DNA of 64,000 nucleotides from Lasioglossum baleicum (Eukaryota; Arthropoda; Insecta; Hymenoptera; Halictidae): positions 1-64,000 of the forward strand of contig NW_027469181.1 in NCBI RefSeq assembly GCF_051020765.1, given 5' to 3'. The stretch's first letter is position 1. Every line of letters begins with the position of its first letter. Both the position numbers and the translations under genes were made by a program. Under the pieces are notes generated by a model, which worked only from the letters and a program-made list of their open reading frames with translations, ran no database searches and had not been told where the DNA came from. This document shows, piece after piece, positions 9,458-21,254 of this stretch.

Positions 9458-12400
9458 GTAGTCGAGTAAAAACACGTGCGAGAGGATGCATCCCGCAGGC
9501 TAGTCGAGTAAAAACACGTGCGAGAGGATGCATCCCGCAGGCTAGTCGAGCAAAAACACGTGCGAGAGGATGCATCCCGCAGGCTAGTCGAGTAAAAACA
9601 CGTGCGAGAGGATGCATCCCGCAGGCTAGTCGTGCACAAACACGTGCGAGAGGATGCATCCCGCAGGCTAGTCGAGCAAAAACACGTGCGAGAGGATGCA
9701 TCCCGCAGGCTAGTCGAGTAAAAACACGTGCGAAAGGATGCATCCCGCAGGCTAGTCGAGCACAAACACGTGCGAGGTTTCGTGGGATGCGCATGCGCAG
9801 GTTTTGTGGGATGCGCATGCGCAGGTTTTTTGGGATGCGCATGGCTAGTCGAGCAAAAACACGTGCGAGAGGATGCATCCCGCAGGCAAGTCGAGTAAAA
9901 ACACGTGCGAGGTTTTGTGGGATGCGCATGCGCAGGTTTTGTGGGATGCGCATGCCTAGTCGCGCAAAAACACGTGCGAGAGGATGCATCCCGCAGGCAA
10001 GTCGAGTAAAAACACGTGCGAGGTTTTGTGGGATGCGCATGCGCAGGTTTTGTGGGATGCGCATGCCTAGTCGAGCAAAAACACGTGCGAGAGGATGCAT
10101 CCCGCAGGCTAGTCGAGTAAAAACTCGTGCGAGGTTTTGTGGGATGCGCATGCGCAGGTTTTGTGGGATGCGCATGCGCAGGTTTTGTGGGATGCGCATG
10201 CGCAGGTTTTTTGGGATGCGCATGATTAGTCGAGCAAAAACACGTGCAAGAGGATGCATCCCGCAGGGTAGTCGAGCGAAAACACGTGCGAGAGGATGCA
10301 TCCCGCAGGCTAGTCGAGTAAAAACACGTGCGAGAGGATGCATCCTGCAGGCTAGTCGAGTAAAAACACGTGCGAGAGGATGCATCCCGCAGGCTAGTCG
10401 AGTAAAAACACGTGCGAGAGGATGCATCCCGCAGGCTAGTCGAGTAAAAACACGTGCGAGGTTTTGTGGGATGCGCATACGCAGGTTTTGTGGGATGCGC
10501 ATGCGCAGGTTTTTTGGGATGCGCATGGCTAGTCGAGCAAAAACACGTGCGAGAGTATGCATCCCGCAGGGTAGTCGAGTAAAAACACGTGCGAGAGGAT
10601 GCATCCCGCAGGCTAGTCGAGTAAAAACACGTGCGAGAGGATGCATCCCGCAGGCTAGTCGAGTAAAAACACGTGCGAGAGGATGCATCACGCAGGCTAG
10701 TCGAGTAAAAACACGTGCGAGAGGATGCATCCCGCAGGCTAGTCGAGTAAAAACACATGCGAGAGGATGCATCCCGCAGGCTAGTCGAGTAAAAACACGT
10801 GCGAGGTTTTGTGGGATGCGCATGCGCAGGTTTTGTGGGATGCGCATGCGCAGGTTTTGTGGGATGCGCATGCGCAGGTTTTTTGGGGATGCGCATGCGC
10901 AGGTTTTTTGGGATGCGCATGCGCAGGTTTTTTGGGATGCGCATGGCTAGTCGAGTAAAAACACGTGCAAGAGGATGCATCCCGCAGGCTAGTCGAGCAA
11001 AAACACGTGCGAGAGGATGCATCCCGCAGGCTAGTCGAGCAAAAACACGTGCGAGAGGATGCATCCCGCAGGCTAGTCGAGTAAAAACACGTGCGAGAGG
11101 ATGCATCCCGCAGGCTAGTCGTGCACAAACACGTGCGAGAGGATGCATCCCGCAGGCTAGTCGAGCAAAAACACGTGCGAGAGGATGCATCCCGCAGGCT
11201 AGTCGAGTAAAAACACGTGCGAAAGGATGCATCCCGCAGGCTAGTCGAGCAAAAACACGTGCGAGAGGATGCATCCCGCAGGCTAGTCGAGTAAAAACAC
11301 GTGCGAAAGGATGCATCCCGCAGGCTAGTCGAGCACAAACACGTGCGAGGTTTCGTGGGATGCGCATGCGCAGGTTTTGTGGGATGCGCATGCGCAGGTT
11401 TTTTGGGATGCGCATGGCTAGTCGAGCAAAAACACGTGCGAGAGGATGCATCCCGCAGGCAAGTCGAGTAAAAACACGTGCGAGGTTTTGTGGGATGCGC
11501 ATGCGCAGGTTTTGTGGGATGCGCATGCCTAGTCGAGCAAAAACACGTGCGAGAGGATGCATCCCGCAGGCAAGTCGAGTAAAAACACGTGCGAGGTTTT
11601 GTGGGATGCGCATGCGCAGGTTTTGTGGGATGCGCATGCCTAGTCGAGCAAAAACACGTGCGAGAGGATGCATCCCGCAGACTAGTCGAGTAAAAACTCG
11701 TGCGAGGTTTTGTGGGATGCGCATGCGCAGGTTTTGTGGGATGCGCATGCGCAGGTTTTGTGGGATGCGCATGCGCAGGTTTTTTGGGATGCGCATGATT
11801 AGTCGAGCAAAAACACGTGCGAGAGGATGCATCCCGCAGGGTAGTCGAGTAAAAACACGTGCGAGAGGATGCATCCCGCAGGCTAGTCGAGTAAAAACAC
11901 GTGCGAGAGGATGCATCCCGCAGGCTAGTCGAGCGAAAACACGTGCGAGAGGATGCATCCCGCAGGCTAGTCGAGTAAAAACACGTGCGAGAGGATGCAT
12001 CCTGCAGGCTAGTCGAGTAAAAACACGTGCGAGAGGATGCATCCCGCAGGCTAGTCGAGTAAAAACACGTGCGAGAGGATGCATCCCGCAGGCTAGTCGA
12101 GTAAAAACACGTGCGAGGTTTTGTGGGATGCGCATACGCAGGTTTTGTGGGATGCGCATGCGCAGGTTTTTTGGGATGCGCATGGCTAGTCGAGCAAAAA
12201 CACGTGCGAGAGTATGCATCCCGCAGGGTAGTCGAGTAAAAACACGTGCGAGAGGATGCATCCCGCAGGCTAGTCGAGTAAAAACACGTGCGAGAGGATG
12301 CATCCCGCAGGCTAGTCGAGTAAAAACACGTGCGAGAGGATGCATCACGCAGGCTAGTCGAGTAAAAACACGTGCGAGAGGATGCATCCCGCAGGCTAGT

Positions 12401-12462
12401 CGAGTAAAAACACGTGCGAGAGGATGCATCCCGCAGGCTAGTCGAGTAAAAACACGTGCGAG
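9117..12462 (+). repeat. 3.6-kb higher-order repeat, copy 1
   Basis: This copy matches 12649-16078. The offset is 3,532 on the left (GTCGGGC 9419/12951; GTCGCGC 9959/13491; GTAAAAACTCG 10117/13649; CATGATTAG 10221/13753) and 3,616 on the right (GGGG 10885/14501). The change of 84 bp is exactly two A units, missing from this copy near 10,260. The copies share CATCACGCAGG and GAAAACACG variants. Confidence 0.88.
10806..10945 (+). repeat. B run of six units carrying the GGGG landmark
   Basis: The order is three TTTTGT units (10806-10877), one 25-bp T6 unit with GGGG (10878-10902), one normal T6 unit, and a truncated T6 unit ending GCGCATG at 10945. It is followed by the domain I signature A unit GTGCAAGAGG. 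The same composite recurs at the other GGGG positions with one to three TTTTGT units in front. Near 12,500-12,620 a sister composite has normal GGG and GATGCGCGTGCGC, so the extra G is a derived change spread by duplication. Confidence 0.9.
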
Positions 12463-12648
12463 AGGATGCATCCCGCAGGCTAGTCGAGTAAAAACACGTG
12501 CGAGGTTTTGTGGGATGCGCGTGCGCAGGTTTTGTGGGATGCGCATGCGCAGGTTTTTTGGGATGCGCATGCGCAGGTTTTTTGGGATGCGCATGGCTAG
12601 TCGAGTAAAAACACGTGCAAGAGGATGCATCCCGCAGGCTAGTCGAGC

Positions 12649-15600
12649 AAAAACACGTGCGAGAGGATGCATCCCGCAGGCTAGTCGAGCAAAAACACGT
12701 GCGAGAGGATGCATCCCGCAGGCTAGTCGAGCAAAAACACGTGCGAGAGGATGCATCCCGCAGGCTAGTCGAGTAAAAACACGTGCGAGAGGATGCATCC
12801 CGCAGGCTAGTCGAGTAAAAACACGTGCGAGGTTTTGTGGGATGCGCATGCGCAGGTTTTGTGGGATGCGCATGCGCAGGTTTTGTGGGATGCGCATGCG
12901 CAGGTTTTTTGGGATGCGCATGCGCAGGTTTTTTGGGATGCGCATGGCTAGTCGGGCAAAAACACGTGCGAGAGGATGCATCCCGCAGGGTAGTCGAGTA
13001 AAAACACGTGCGAGAGGATGCATCCCGCAGGCTAGTCGAGTAAAAACACGTGCGAGAGGATGCATCCCGCAGGCTAGTCGAGCAAAAACACGTGCGAGAG
13101 GATGCATCCCGCAGGCTAGTCGAGTAAAAACACGTGCGAGAGGATGCATCCCGCAGGCTAGTCGTGCACAAACACGTGCGAGAGGATGCATCCCGCAGGC
13201 TAGTCGAGCAAAAACACGTGCGAGAGGATGCATCCCGCAGGCTAGTCGAGTAAAAACACGTGCGAAAGGATGCATCCCGCAGGCTAGTCGAGCACAAACA
13301 CGTGCGAGGTTTCGTGGGATGCGCATGCGCAGGTTTTGTGGGATGCGCATGCGCAGGTTTTTTGGGATGCGCATGGCTAGTCGAGCAAAAACACGTGCGA
13401 GAGGATGCATCCCGCAGGCAAGTCGAGTAAAAACACGTGCGAGGTTTTGTGGGATGCGCATGCGCAGGTTTTGTGGGATGCGCATGCCTAGTCGCGCAAA
13501 AACACGTGCGAGAGGATGCATCCCGCAGGCAAGTCGAGTAAAAACACGTGCGAGGTTTTGTGGGATGCGCATGCGCAGGTTTTGTGGGATGCGCATGCCT
13601 AGTCGAGCAAAAACACGTGCGAGAGGATGCATCCCGCAGGCTAGTCGAGTAAAAACTCGTGCGAGGTTTTGTGGGATGCGCATGCGCAGGTTTTGTGGGA
13701 TGCGCATGCGCAGGTTTTGTGGGATGCGCATGCGCAGGTTTTTTGGGATGCGCATGATTAGTCGAGCAAAAACACGTGCAAGAGGATGCATCCCGCAGGG
13801 TAGTCGAGTAAAAACACGTGCGAGAGGATGCATCCCGCAGGCTAGTCGAGTAAAAACACGTGCGAGAGGATGCATCCCGCAGGCTAGTCGAGCGAAAACA
13901 CGTGCGAGAGGATGCATCCCGCAGGCTAGTCGAGTAAAAACACGTGCGAGAGGATGCATCCTGCAGGCTAGTCGAGTAAAAACACGTGCGAGAGGATGCA
14001 TCCCGCAGGCTAGTCGAGTAAAAACACGTGCGAGAGGATGCATCCCGCAGGCTAGTCGAGTAAAAACACGTGCGAGGTTTTGTGGGATGCGCATACGCAG
14101 GTTTTGTGGGATGCGCATGCGCAGGTTTTTTGGGATGCGCATGGCTAGTCGAGCAAAAACACGTGCGAGAGTATGCATCCCGCAGGGTAGTCGAGTAAAA
14201 ACACGTGCGAGAGGATGCATCCCGCAGGCTAGTCGAGTAAAAACACGTGCGAGAGGATGCATCCCGCAGGCTAGTCGAGTAAAAACACGTGCGAGAGGAT
14301 GCATCACGCAGGCTAGTCGAGTAAAAACACGTGCGAGAGGATGCATCCCGCAGGCTAGTCGAGTAAAAACACATGCGAGAGGATGCATCCCGCAGGCTAG
14401 TCGAGTAAAAACACGTGCGAGGTTTTGTGGGATGCGCATGCGCAGGTTTTGTGGGATGCGCATGCGCAGGTTTTGTGGGATGCGCATGCGCAGGTTTTTT
14501 GGGGATGCGCATGCGCAGGTTTTTTGGGATGCGCATGCGCAGGTTTTTTGGGATGCGCATGGCTAGTCGAGTAAAAACACGTGCAAGAGGATGCATCCCG
14601 CAGGCTAGTCGAGCAAAAACACGTGCGAGAGGATGCATCCCGCAGGCTAGTCGAGCAAAAACACGTGCGAGAGGATGCATCCCGCAGGCTAGTCGAGTAA
14701 AAACACGTGCGAGAGGATGCATCCCGCAGGCTAGTCGTGCACAAACACGTGCGAGAGGATGCATCCCGCAGGCTAGTCGAGCAAAAACACGTGCGAGAGG
14801 ATGCATCCCGCAGGCTAGTCGAGTAAAAACACGTGCGAAAGGATGCATCCCGCAGGCTAGTCGAGCAAAAACACGTGCGAGAGGATGCATCCCGCAGGCT
14901 AGTCGAGTAAAAACACGTGCGAAAGGATGCATCCCGCAGGCTAGTCGAGCACAAACACGTGCGAGGTTTCGTGGGATGCGCATGCGCAGGTTTTGTGGGA
15001 TGCGCATGCGCAGGTTTTTTGGGATGCGCATGGCTAGTCGAGCAAAAACACGTGCGAGAGGATGCATCCCGCAGGCAAGTCGAGTAAAAACACGTGCGAG
15101 GTTTTGTGGGATGCGCATGCGCAGGTTTTGTGGGATGCGCATGCCTAGTCGAGCAAAAACACGTGCGAGAGGATGCATCCCGCAGGCAAGTCGAGTAAAA
15201 ACACGTGCGAGGTTTTGTGGGATGCGCATGCGCAGGTTTTGTGGGATGCGCATGCCTAGTCGAGCAAAAACACGTGCGAGAGGATGCATCCCGCAGGCTA
15301 GTCGAGTAAAAACTCGTGCGAGGTTTTGTGGGATGCGCATGCGCAGGTTTTGTGGGATGCGCATGCGCAGGTTTTGTGGGATGCGCATGCGCAGGTTTTT
15401 TGGGATGCGCATGATTAGTCGAGCAAAAACACGTGCGAGAGGATGCATCCCGCAGGGTAGTCGAGTAAAAACACGTGCGAGAGGATGCATCCCGCAGGCT
15501 AGTCGAGTAAAAACACGTGCGAGAGGATGCATCCCGCAGGCTAGTCGAGCGAAAACACGTGCGAGAGGATGCATCCCGCAGGCTAGTCGAGTAAAAACAC

Positions 15601-16078
15601 GTGCGAGAGGATGCATCCTGCAGGCTAGTCGAGTAAAAACACGTGCGAGAGGATGCATCCCGCAGGCTAGTCGAGTAAAAACACGTGCGAGAGGATGCAT
15701 CCCGCAGGCTAGTCGAGTAAAAACACGTGCGAGGTTTTGTGGGATGCGCATACGCAGGTTTTGTGGGATGCGCATGCGCAGGTTTTTTGGGATGCGCATG
15801 GCTAGTCGAGCAAAAACACGTGCGAGAGTATGCATCCCGCAGGGTAGTCGAGTAAAAACACGTGCGAGAGGATGCATCCCGCAGGCTAGTCGAGTAAAAA
15901 CACGAACGAGAGGATGCATCCCGCAGGCTAGTCGAGTAAAAACACGTGCGAGAGGATGCATCACGCAGGCTAGTCGAGTAAAAACACGTGCGAGAGGATG
16001 CATCCCGCAGGCTAGTCGAGTAAAAACACGTGCGAGAGGATGCATCCCGCAGGCTAGTCGAGTAAAAACACGTGCGAG
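12649..16078 (+). repeat. 3.6-kb higher-order repeat, copy 2
   Basis: This is the partner of 9117-12462 with two more A units. Private changes include CACGAACGAG near 15902. After 16078 the first copy has one additional A unit where this one enters a B run. The CATGATTAG-led segment occurs near 10221, 11793, 13753 and 15409, so the 3.6-kb unit itself contains an older duplication of about 1.6-2 kb. Confidence 0.88.
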
Positions 16079-19000
16079 GTTTTGTGGGATGCGCATGCGC
16101 AGGTTTTGTGGGATGCGCATGCGCAGGTTTTTTGGGGATGCGCATGCGCAGGTTTTTTGGGATGCGCATGCGCAGGTTTTTTGGGATGCGCATGGCTAGT
16201 CGAGTAAAAACACGTGCAAGAGGATGCATCCCGCAGGCTAGTCGAGCAAAAACACGTGCGAGAGGATGCATCCCGCAGGCTAGTCGAGCAAAAACACGTG
16301 CGAGAGGATGCATCCCGCAGGCTAGTCGAGTAAAAACACGTGCGAGAGGATGCATCCCGCAGGCTAGTCGAGCACAAACACGTGCGAGAGGATGCATCCC
16401 GCAGGCTAGTCGAGCAAAAACACGTGCGAGAGGATGCATCCCGCAGGCTAGTCGAGTAAAAACACGTGCGAGGTTTTGTGGGATGCGCATGCGGAGGTTT
16501 TGTGGGATGCGCATGCGCAGGTTTTTTGGGATGCGCATGGCTAGTCGAGCAAAAAGACGTGCGAGAGTATGCATCCCGCAGGGTAGTCGAGTAAAAACAC
16601 GTGCGAGAGGATGCATCCCGCAGGCTAGTCGAGCAAAAACACGTGCGAGAGGATGCATCCCGCAGGGTAGTCGAGTAAAAACACGTGCGAGAGGATGCAT
16701 CCCGCAGGCTAGTCGAGTAAAAACACGTGCGAGAGGATGCATCCCGCAGGCTAGTCGAGCAAAAACACGTGCGAGAGGATGCATCCCGCAGGCTAGTCGA
16801 GTAAAAACACGTGCGAGAGGATGCATCCCGCAGGCTAGTCGTGCACAAACACGTGCGAGAGGATGCATCCCGCAGGCTAGTCGAGCAAAAACACGTGCGA
16901 GAGGATGCATCCCGCAGGCTAGTCGAGTAAAAACACGTGCGAGAGGATGCATCCCGCAGGCTAGTCGAGTAAAAACACGTGCGAGAGGATGCATCCCGCA
17001 GGCTAGTCGAGTAAAAACACGTGCGAGGTTTTGTGGGATGCGCATACGCAGGTTTTGTGGGATGCGCATGCGCAGGTTTTTTGGGATGCGCATGGCTAGT
17101 CGAGCAAAAACACGTGCGAGAGTATGCATCCCGCAGGGTAGTCGAGTAAAAACACGTGCGAGAGGATGCATCCCGCAGGCTATTCGAGTAAAAACACGTG
17201 CGAGAGGATGCATCCCGCAGGCTAGTCGAGCAAAAACACGTGCGAGAGGATGCATCCCGCAGGCTAGTCGAGCAAAAACACGTGCGAGAGGATGCATCCC
17301 GCAGGCTAGTCGAGTAAAAACACGTGCGAGAGGATGCATCCCGCAGGCTAGTCGAGTAAAAACACGTGCGAGGTTTTGTGGGATGCGCATGCGCAGGTTT
17401 TGTGGGATGCGCATGCGCAGGTTTTTTGGGATGCGCATGCGCAGGTTTTTTGGGATGCGCATGCGCAGGTTTTTTGGGGATGCGCATGCGCAGGTTTTTT
17501 GGGATGCGCATGCGCAGGTTTTTTGGGATGCGCATGGCTAGTCGAGCGAAAACACGTGCGAGAGGATGCATACCGCAGGCTAGTCGAGTAAAAACACGTG
17601 CGAGAGGATGCATCCTGCAGGCTAGTCGAGTAAAAACACGTGCGAGAGGATGCATCCCGCAGGCTAGTCGAGTAAAAACACGTGCGAGAGGATGCATCCC
17701 GCAGGCTAGTCGAGTAAAAACACGTGCGAGGTTTTGTGGGATGCGCATACGCAGGTTTTGTGGGATGCGCATGCGCAGGTTTTTTGGGATGCGCATGGCT
17801 AGTCGAGCAAAAACACGTGCGAGAGTATGCATCCCGCAGGCTAGTCGAGCAAAAACACGTGCGAGAGGATGCATCCCGCAGGCTAGTCGAGTAAAAACAC
17901 GTGCGAGAGGATGCATCCCGCAGGCTAGTCGAGTAAAAACACGTGCGAGGTTTTGTGGGATGCGCATGCGCAGGTTTTGTGGGATGCGCATGCGCAGGTT
18001 TTTTGGGATGCGCATGCGCAGGTTTTTTGGGATGCGCATGGCTAGTCGAGCAAAAACACGTGCGAGAGGATGCATTCCGCAGGGTAGTCGAGTGAAAACA
18101 CGTGCGAGAGGATGCATCCCGCAGGCTAGTCGAGTAAAAACACGTGCGAGAGGATGCATCCCGCAGGCTAGTCGAGCAAAAACACGTGCGAGAGGATGCA
18201 TCCCGCAGGCTAGTCGAGTAAAAACACGTGCGAGAGGATGCATCCCGCAGGCTAGTCGTGCACAAACACGTGCGAGAGGATGCATCCCGCAGGCTAGTCG
18301 AGCAAAAACACGTGCGAGAGGATGCATCCCGCAGGCTAGTCGAGTAAAAACACGTGCGAGAGGATGCATCCTGCAGGCTAGTCGAGTAAAAACACGTGCG
18401 AGAGGATGCATCCCGCAGGCTAGTCGAGTAAAAACACGTGCGAGAGGATGCATCCCGCAGGCTAGTCGAGTAAAAACACGTGCGAGGTTTTGTGGGATGC
18501 GCATACGCAGGTTTTGTGGGATGCGCATGCGCAGGTTTTTTGGGATGCGCATGCGCAGGTTTTTTGGGATGCGCATGAGCAGGTTTTTTGGGATGCGCAT
18601 GGCTAGTCGAGCAAAAACACGTGCGAGAGGATGCATCCCGCAGGGTAGTCGAGTAAAAACACGTGCGAGAGGATGCATCCCGCAGGCTAGTCGAGTAAAA
18701 ACACGTGCGAGAGGATGCATCCCGCAGGCTAGTCGAGTAAAAACACGTGCGAGAGGATGCATCCCGCAGGCTAGTCGAGTAAAAACACGTGCGAGAGGAT
18801 GCATCCCGCAGGCTAGTCGAGTAAAAACACGTGCGAGGTTTTGTGGGATGCGCATACGCAGGTTTTGTGGGATGCGCATGCGCAGGTTTTTTGGGATGCG
18901 CATGGCTAGTCGAGCAAAAACACGTGCGAGAGTATGCATCCCGCAGGGTAGTCGAGTAAAAACACGTGCGAGAGGATGCATCCCGCAGGCTAGTCGAGTA

Positions 19001-19089
19001 AAAACACGTGCGAGAGGATGCATCCCGCAGGCTAGTCGAGTAAAAACACGTGCGAGAGGATGCATCCCGCAGGCTAGCCAAGTAAAAAC
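16079..19089 (+). repeat. Array segment with GGGG blocks of 1,342 and 1,762 bp
   Basis: Satellite with the same monomers lies between the 3.6-kb and 1.46-kb repeats. GGGG landmarks at 16134, 17476 and 19238 mark blocks of 1,342 and 1,762 bp. Distinct variants are CATGCGGAGG (16489), AAAAAGACG (16553) and CATGAGCAGG (about 18585). No other sequence class is seen. Confidence 0.75.
17373..17536 (+). repeat. Longest B run in the window (seven units)
   Basis: There are two TTTTGT units followed by five T6 units, the third of which carries the GGGG insertion. The last is truncated at GCGCATG (17536) before GCTAGTCGAG. The length is 6×24 + 1 + 19 = 164 bp. Most other runs have two to four units, so this one probably grew by slippage or unequal exchange inside the run. 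Confidence 0.9.
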
Positions 19090-21158
19090 ACGTGCGAGAG
19101 GATGCATCCCGCAGGCTAGTCGAGTAAAAACACGTGCGAGAGGATGCATCCCGCAGGCTAGTCGAGTAAAAACACGTGCGAGGTTTTGTGGGATGCGCAT
19201 GCGCAGGTTTTGTGGGATGCGCATGCGCAGGTTTTTTGGGGATGCGCAGGCGCAGGTTTTTTGGGATGCGCATGCGCAGGTTTTTTGGGATGCGCATGGC
19301 TAGTCGAGTAAAAACACGTGCAAGAGGATGCATCCCGCAGGCTAGTCGAGCAAAAACACGTGCGAGAGGATGCATCCCGCAGGCTAGTCGAGCAAAAACA
19401 CGTGCGAGAGGATGCATCCCGCAGGCTAGTCGAGTAAAAACACGTGCGAGAGGATGCATCCCGCAGGCTAGTCGAGCACAAACACGTGCGAGAGGATGCA
19501 TCCCGCAGGCTAGTCGAGCAAAAACACGTGCGAGAGCATGCATCCCGCAGGCTAGTCGAGTAAAAACACGTGCGAGGTTTTGTGGGATGCGCATGCGGAG
19601 GTTTTGTGGGATGCGCATGCGCAGGTTTTTTGGGATGCGCATGCGCCGGTTTTTTGGGATGCGCATGGCTAGTCGAGCAAAAACACGTGCGAGAGGATGC
19701 ATCCCGCAGGCTAGTCGAGTAAAAACACGTGCGAGAGGATGCATCCCGCAGGCTAGTCGAGTAAAAACACGTGCGAGGTTTTGTGGGATGCGCATGCGCA
19801 GGTTTTGTGGGATGCGCATGCGCAGGTTTTGTGGGATGCGCATGCGCAGGTTTTTTGGGATGCGCATGAGCAGGTTTTTTGGGATGCGCATGGCTAGTCG
19901 AGCAAAAACACGTGCGAGAGGATGCATCCCGCAGGGTAGTCGAGTAAAAACACGTGCGAGAGGATGCATCCCGCAGGCTAGTCGAGTAAAAACACGTGCG
20001 AGAGGATGCATCCCGCAGGGTAGTCGAGTAAAAACACGTGCGAGAGGATGCATCCCGCAGGCTAGTCGAGTAAAAACACGTGCGAGAGGATGCATCCCGC
20101 AGGCTAGTCGAGCAAAAACACGTGCGAGAGGATGCATCCCGCAGGCTAGTCGAGTAAAAACACGTGCGAGGTTTTGTGGGATGCGCATGCGCAGGTTTTG
20201 TGGGATGCGCATGCGCAGGTTTTGTGGGATGCGCATGCGCAGGTTTTTTGGGATGCGCATGAGCAGGTTTTTTGGGATGCGCATGGCTAGTCGAGCAAAA
20301 ACACGTGCGAGAGGATGCATCCCGCAGGGTAGTCGAGTAAAAACACGTGCGAGAGGATGCATCCCGCAGGCTAGTCGAGTAAAAACACGTGCGGGAGGAT
20401 GCATCCCGCAGGGTAGTCGAGTAAAAACACGTGCGAGAGGATGCATCCCGCAGGCTAGTCGAGTAAAAACACGTGCGAGAGGATGCATCCCGCAGGCTAG
20501 TCGAGCAAAAACACGTGCGAGAGGATGCATCCCGCATGCTAGTCGAGTAAAAACACGTGCGAGAGGATGCATCCCGCAGGCTAGTCGAGTAAAAACACGT
20601 GCGAGAGGATGCATCCCGCAGGCTAGTCGAGTAAAAACACGTGCGAGGTTTTGTGGGATGCGCATGCGCAGGTTTTGTGGGATGCGCATGCGCAGGTTTT
20701 TTGGGGATGCGCATGCGCAGGTTTTTTGGGATGCGCATGCGCAGGTTTTTTGGGATGCGCATGGCTAGTCGAGTAAAAACACGTGCAAGAGGATGCATCC
20801 CGCAGGCTAGTCGAGCAAAAACACGTGCGAGAGGATGCATCCCGCAGGCTAGTCGAGCAAAAACACGTGCGAGAGGATGCATCCCGCAGGCTAGTCGAGT
20901 AAAAACACGTGCGAGAGGATGCATCCCGCAGGCTAGTCGAGCACAAACACGTGCGAGAGGATGCATCCCGCAGGCTAGTCGAGCAAAAACACGTGCGAGA
21001 GGATGCATCCCGCAGGCTAGTCGAGTAAAAACACGTGCGAGGTTTTGTGGGATGCGCATGCGGAGGTTTTGTGGGATGCGCATGCGCAGGTTTTTTGGGA
21101 TGCGCATGCGCCGGTTTTTTGGGATGCGCATGGCTAGTCGAGCAAAAACACGTGCGAG
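19090..21158 (+). repeat. 1,465-bp duplication pair around 19.1-21.2 kb
   Basis: The segments 19090-19693 and 20555-21158 match at offset 1,465. They share the GGGG unit (19238/20703), CATGCGGAGG (19594/21059) and the rare GCGCCGGTT (CCGG at 19646/21111). The first copy has GCGCAGGCGC near 19246, which the second lacks. Between them lies the 393-bp tandem pair. Confidence 0.85.
19723..20536 (+). repeat. 393-bp tandem duplication
   Basis: The segments 19723-20143 and 20116-20536 match at offset 393. Examples are GTAAAAAC at 19761/20154 and CATGAG at 19865/20258. The period equals six A units (252 bp) plus one five-unit B block (24×5+21 = 141 bp). The second copy has the private change GTGCGGGAGG near 20390. 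Confidence 0.88.
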
Positions 21159-21254
21159 GTTTTTGTGGGATGCGCATGCGCAGGTTTTGTGGGATGCGCA
21201 TGCGCAGGTTTTTTGGGATGCGCATGGCTAGTCGAGCAAAAACACGTGCGAGGT

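Larger units (their letters stand above)
1..21254 (+). repeat. Array domain I: A-rich, with GGGG landmark B units
   Basis: This domain has long A runs (about 14 consecutive A units near 420-980) and many T-type A units (GAGTAAAAAC). Domain-typical variants are GAGAGTATGCATCC, CCGCAGGGTAG, CATACGCAGG, GTCGTGCACAAAC and the junction CATGATTAG. A 25-bp B variant with GGGG instead of GGG recurs here, with the G run starting at 4, 2023, 3838, 6680, 8700, 10885, 14501, 16134, 17476, 19238 and 20703. I do not see it after 20706. Nested duplications inside the domain are listed separately. There is no gene. Apparent reading frames break at each GGGG unit because it adds one base. Confidence 0.85.
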
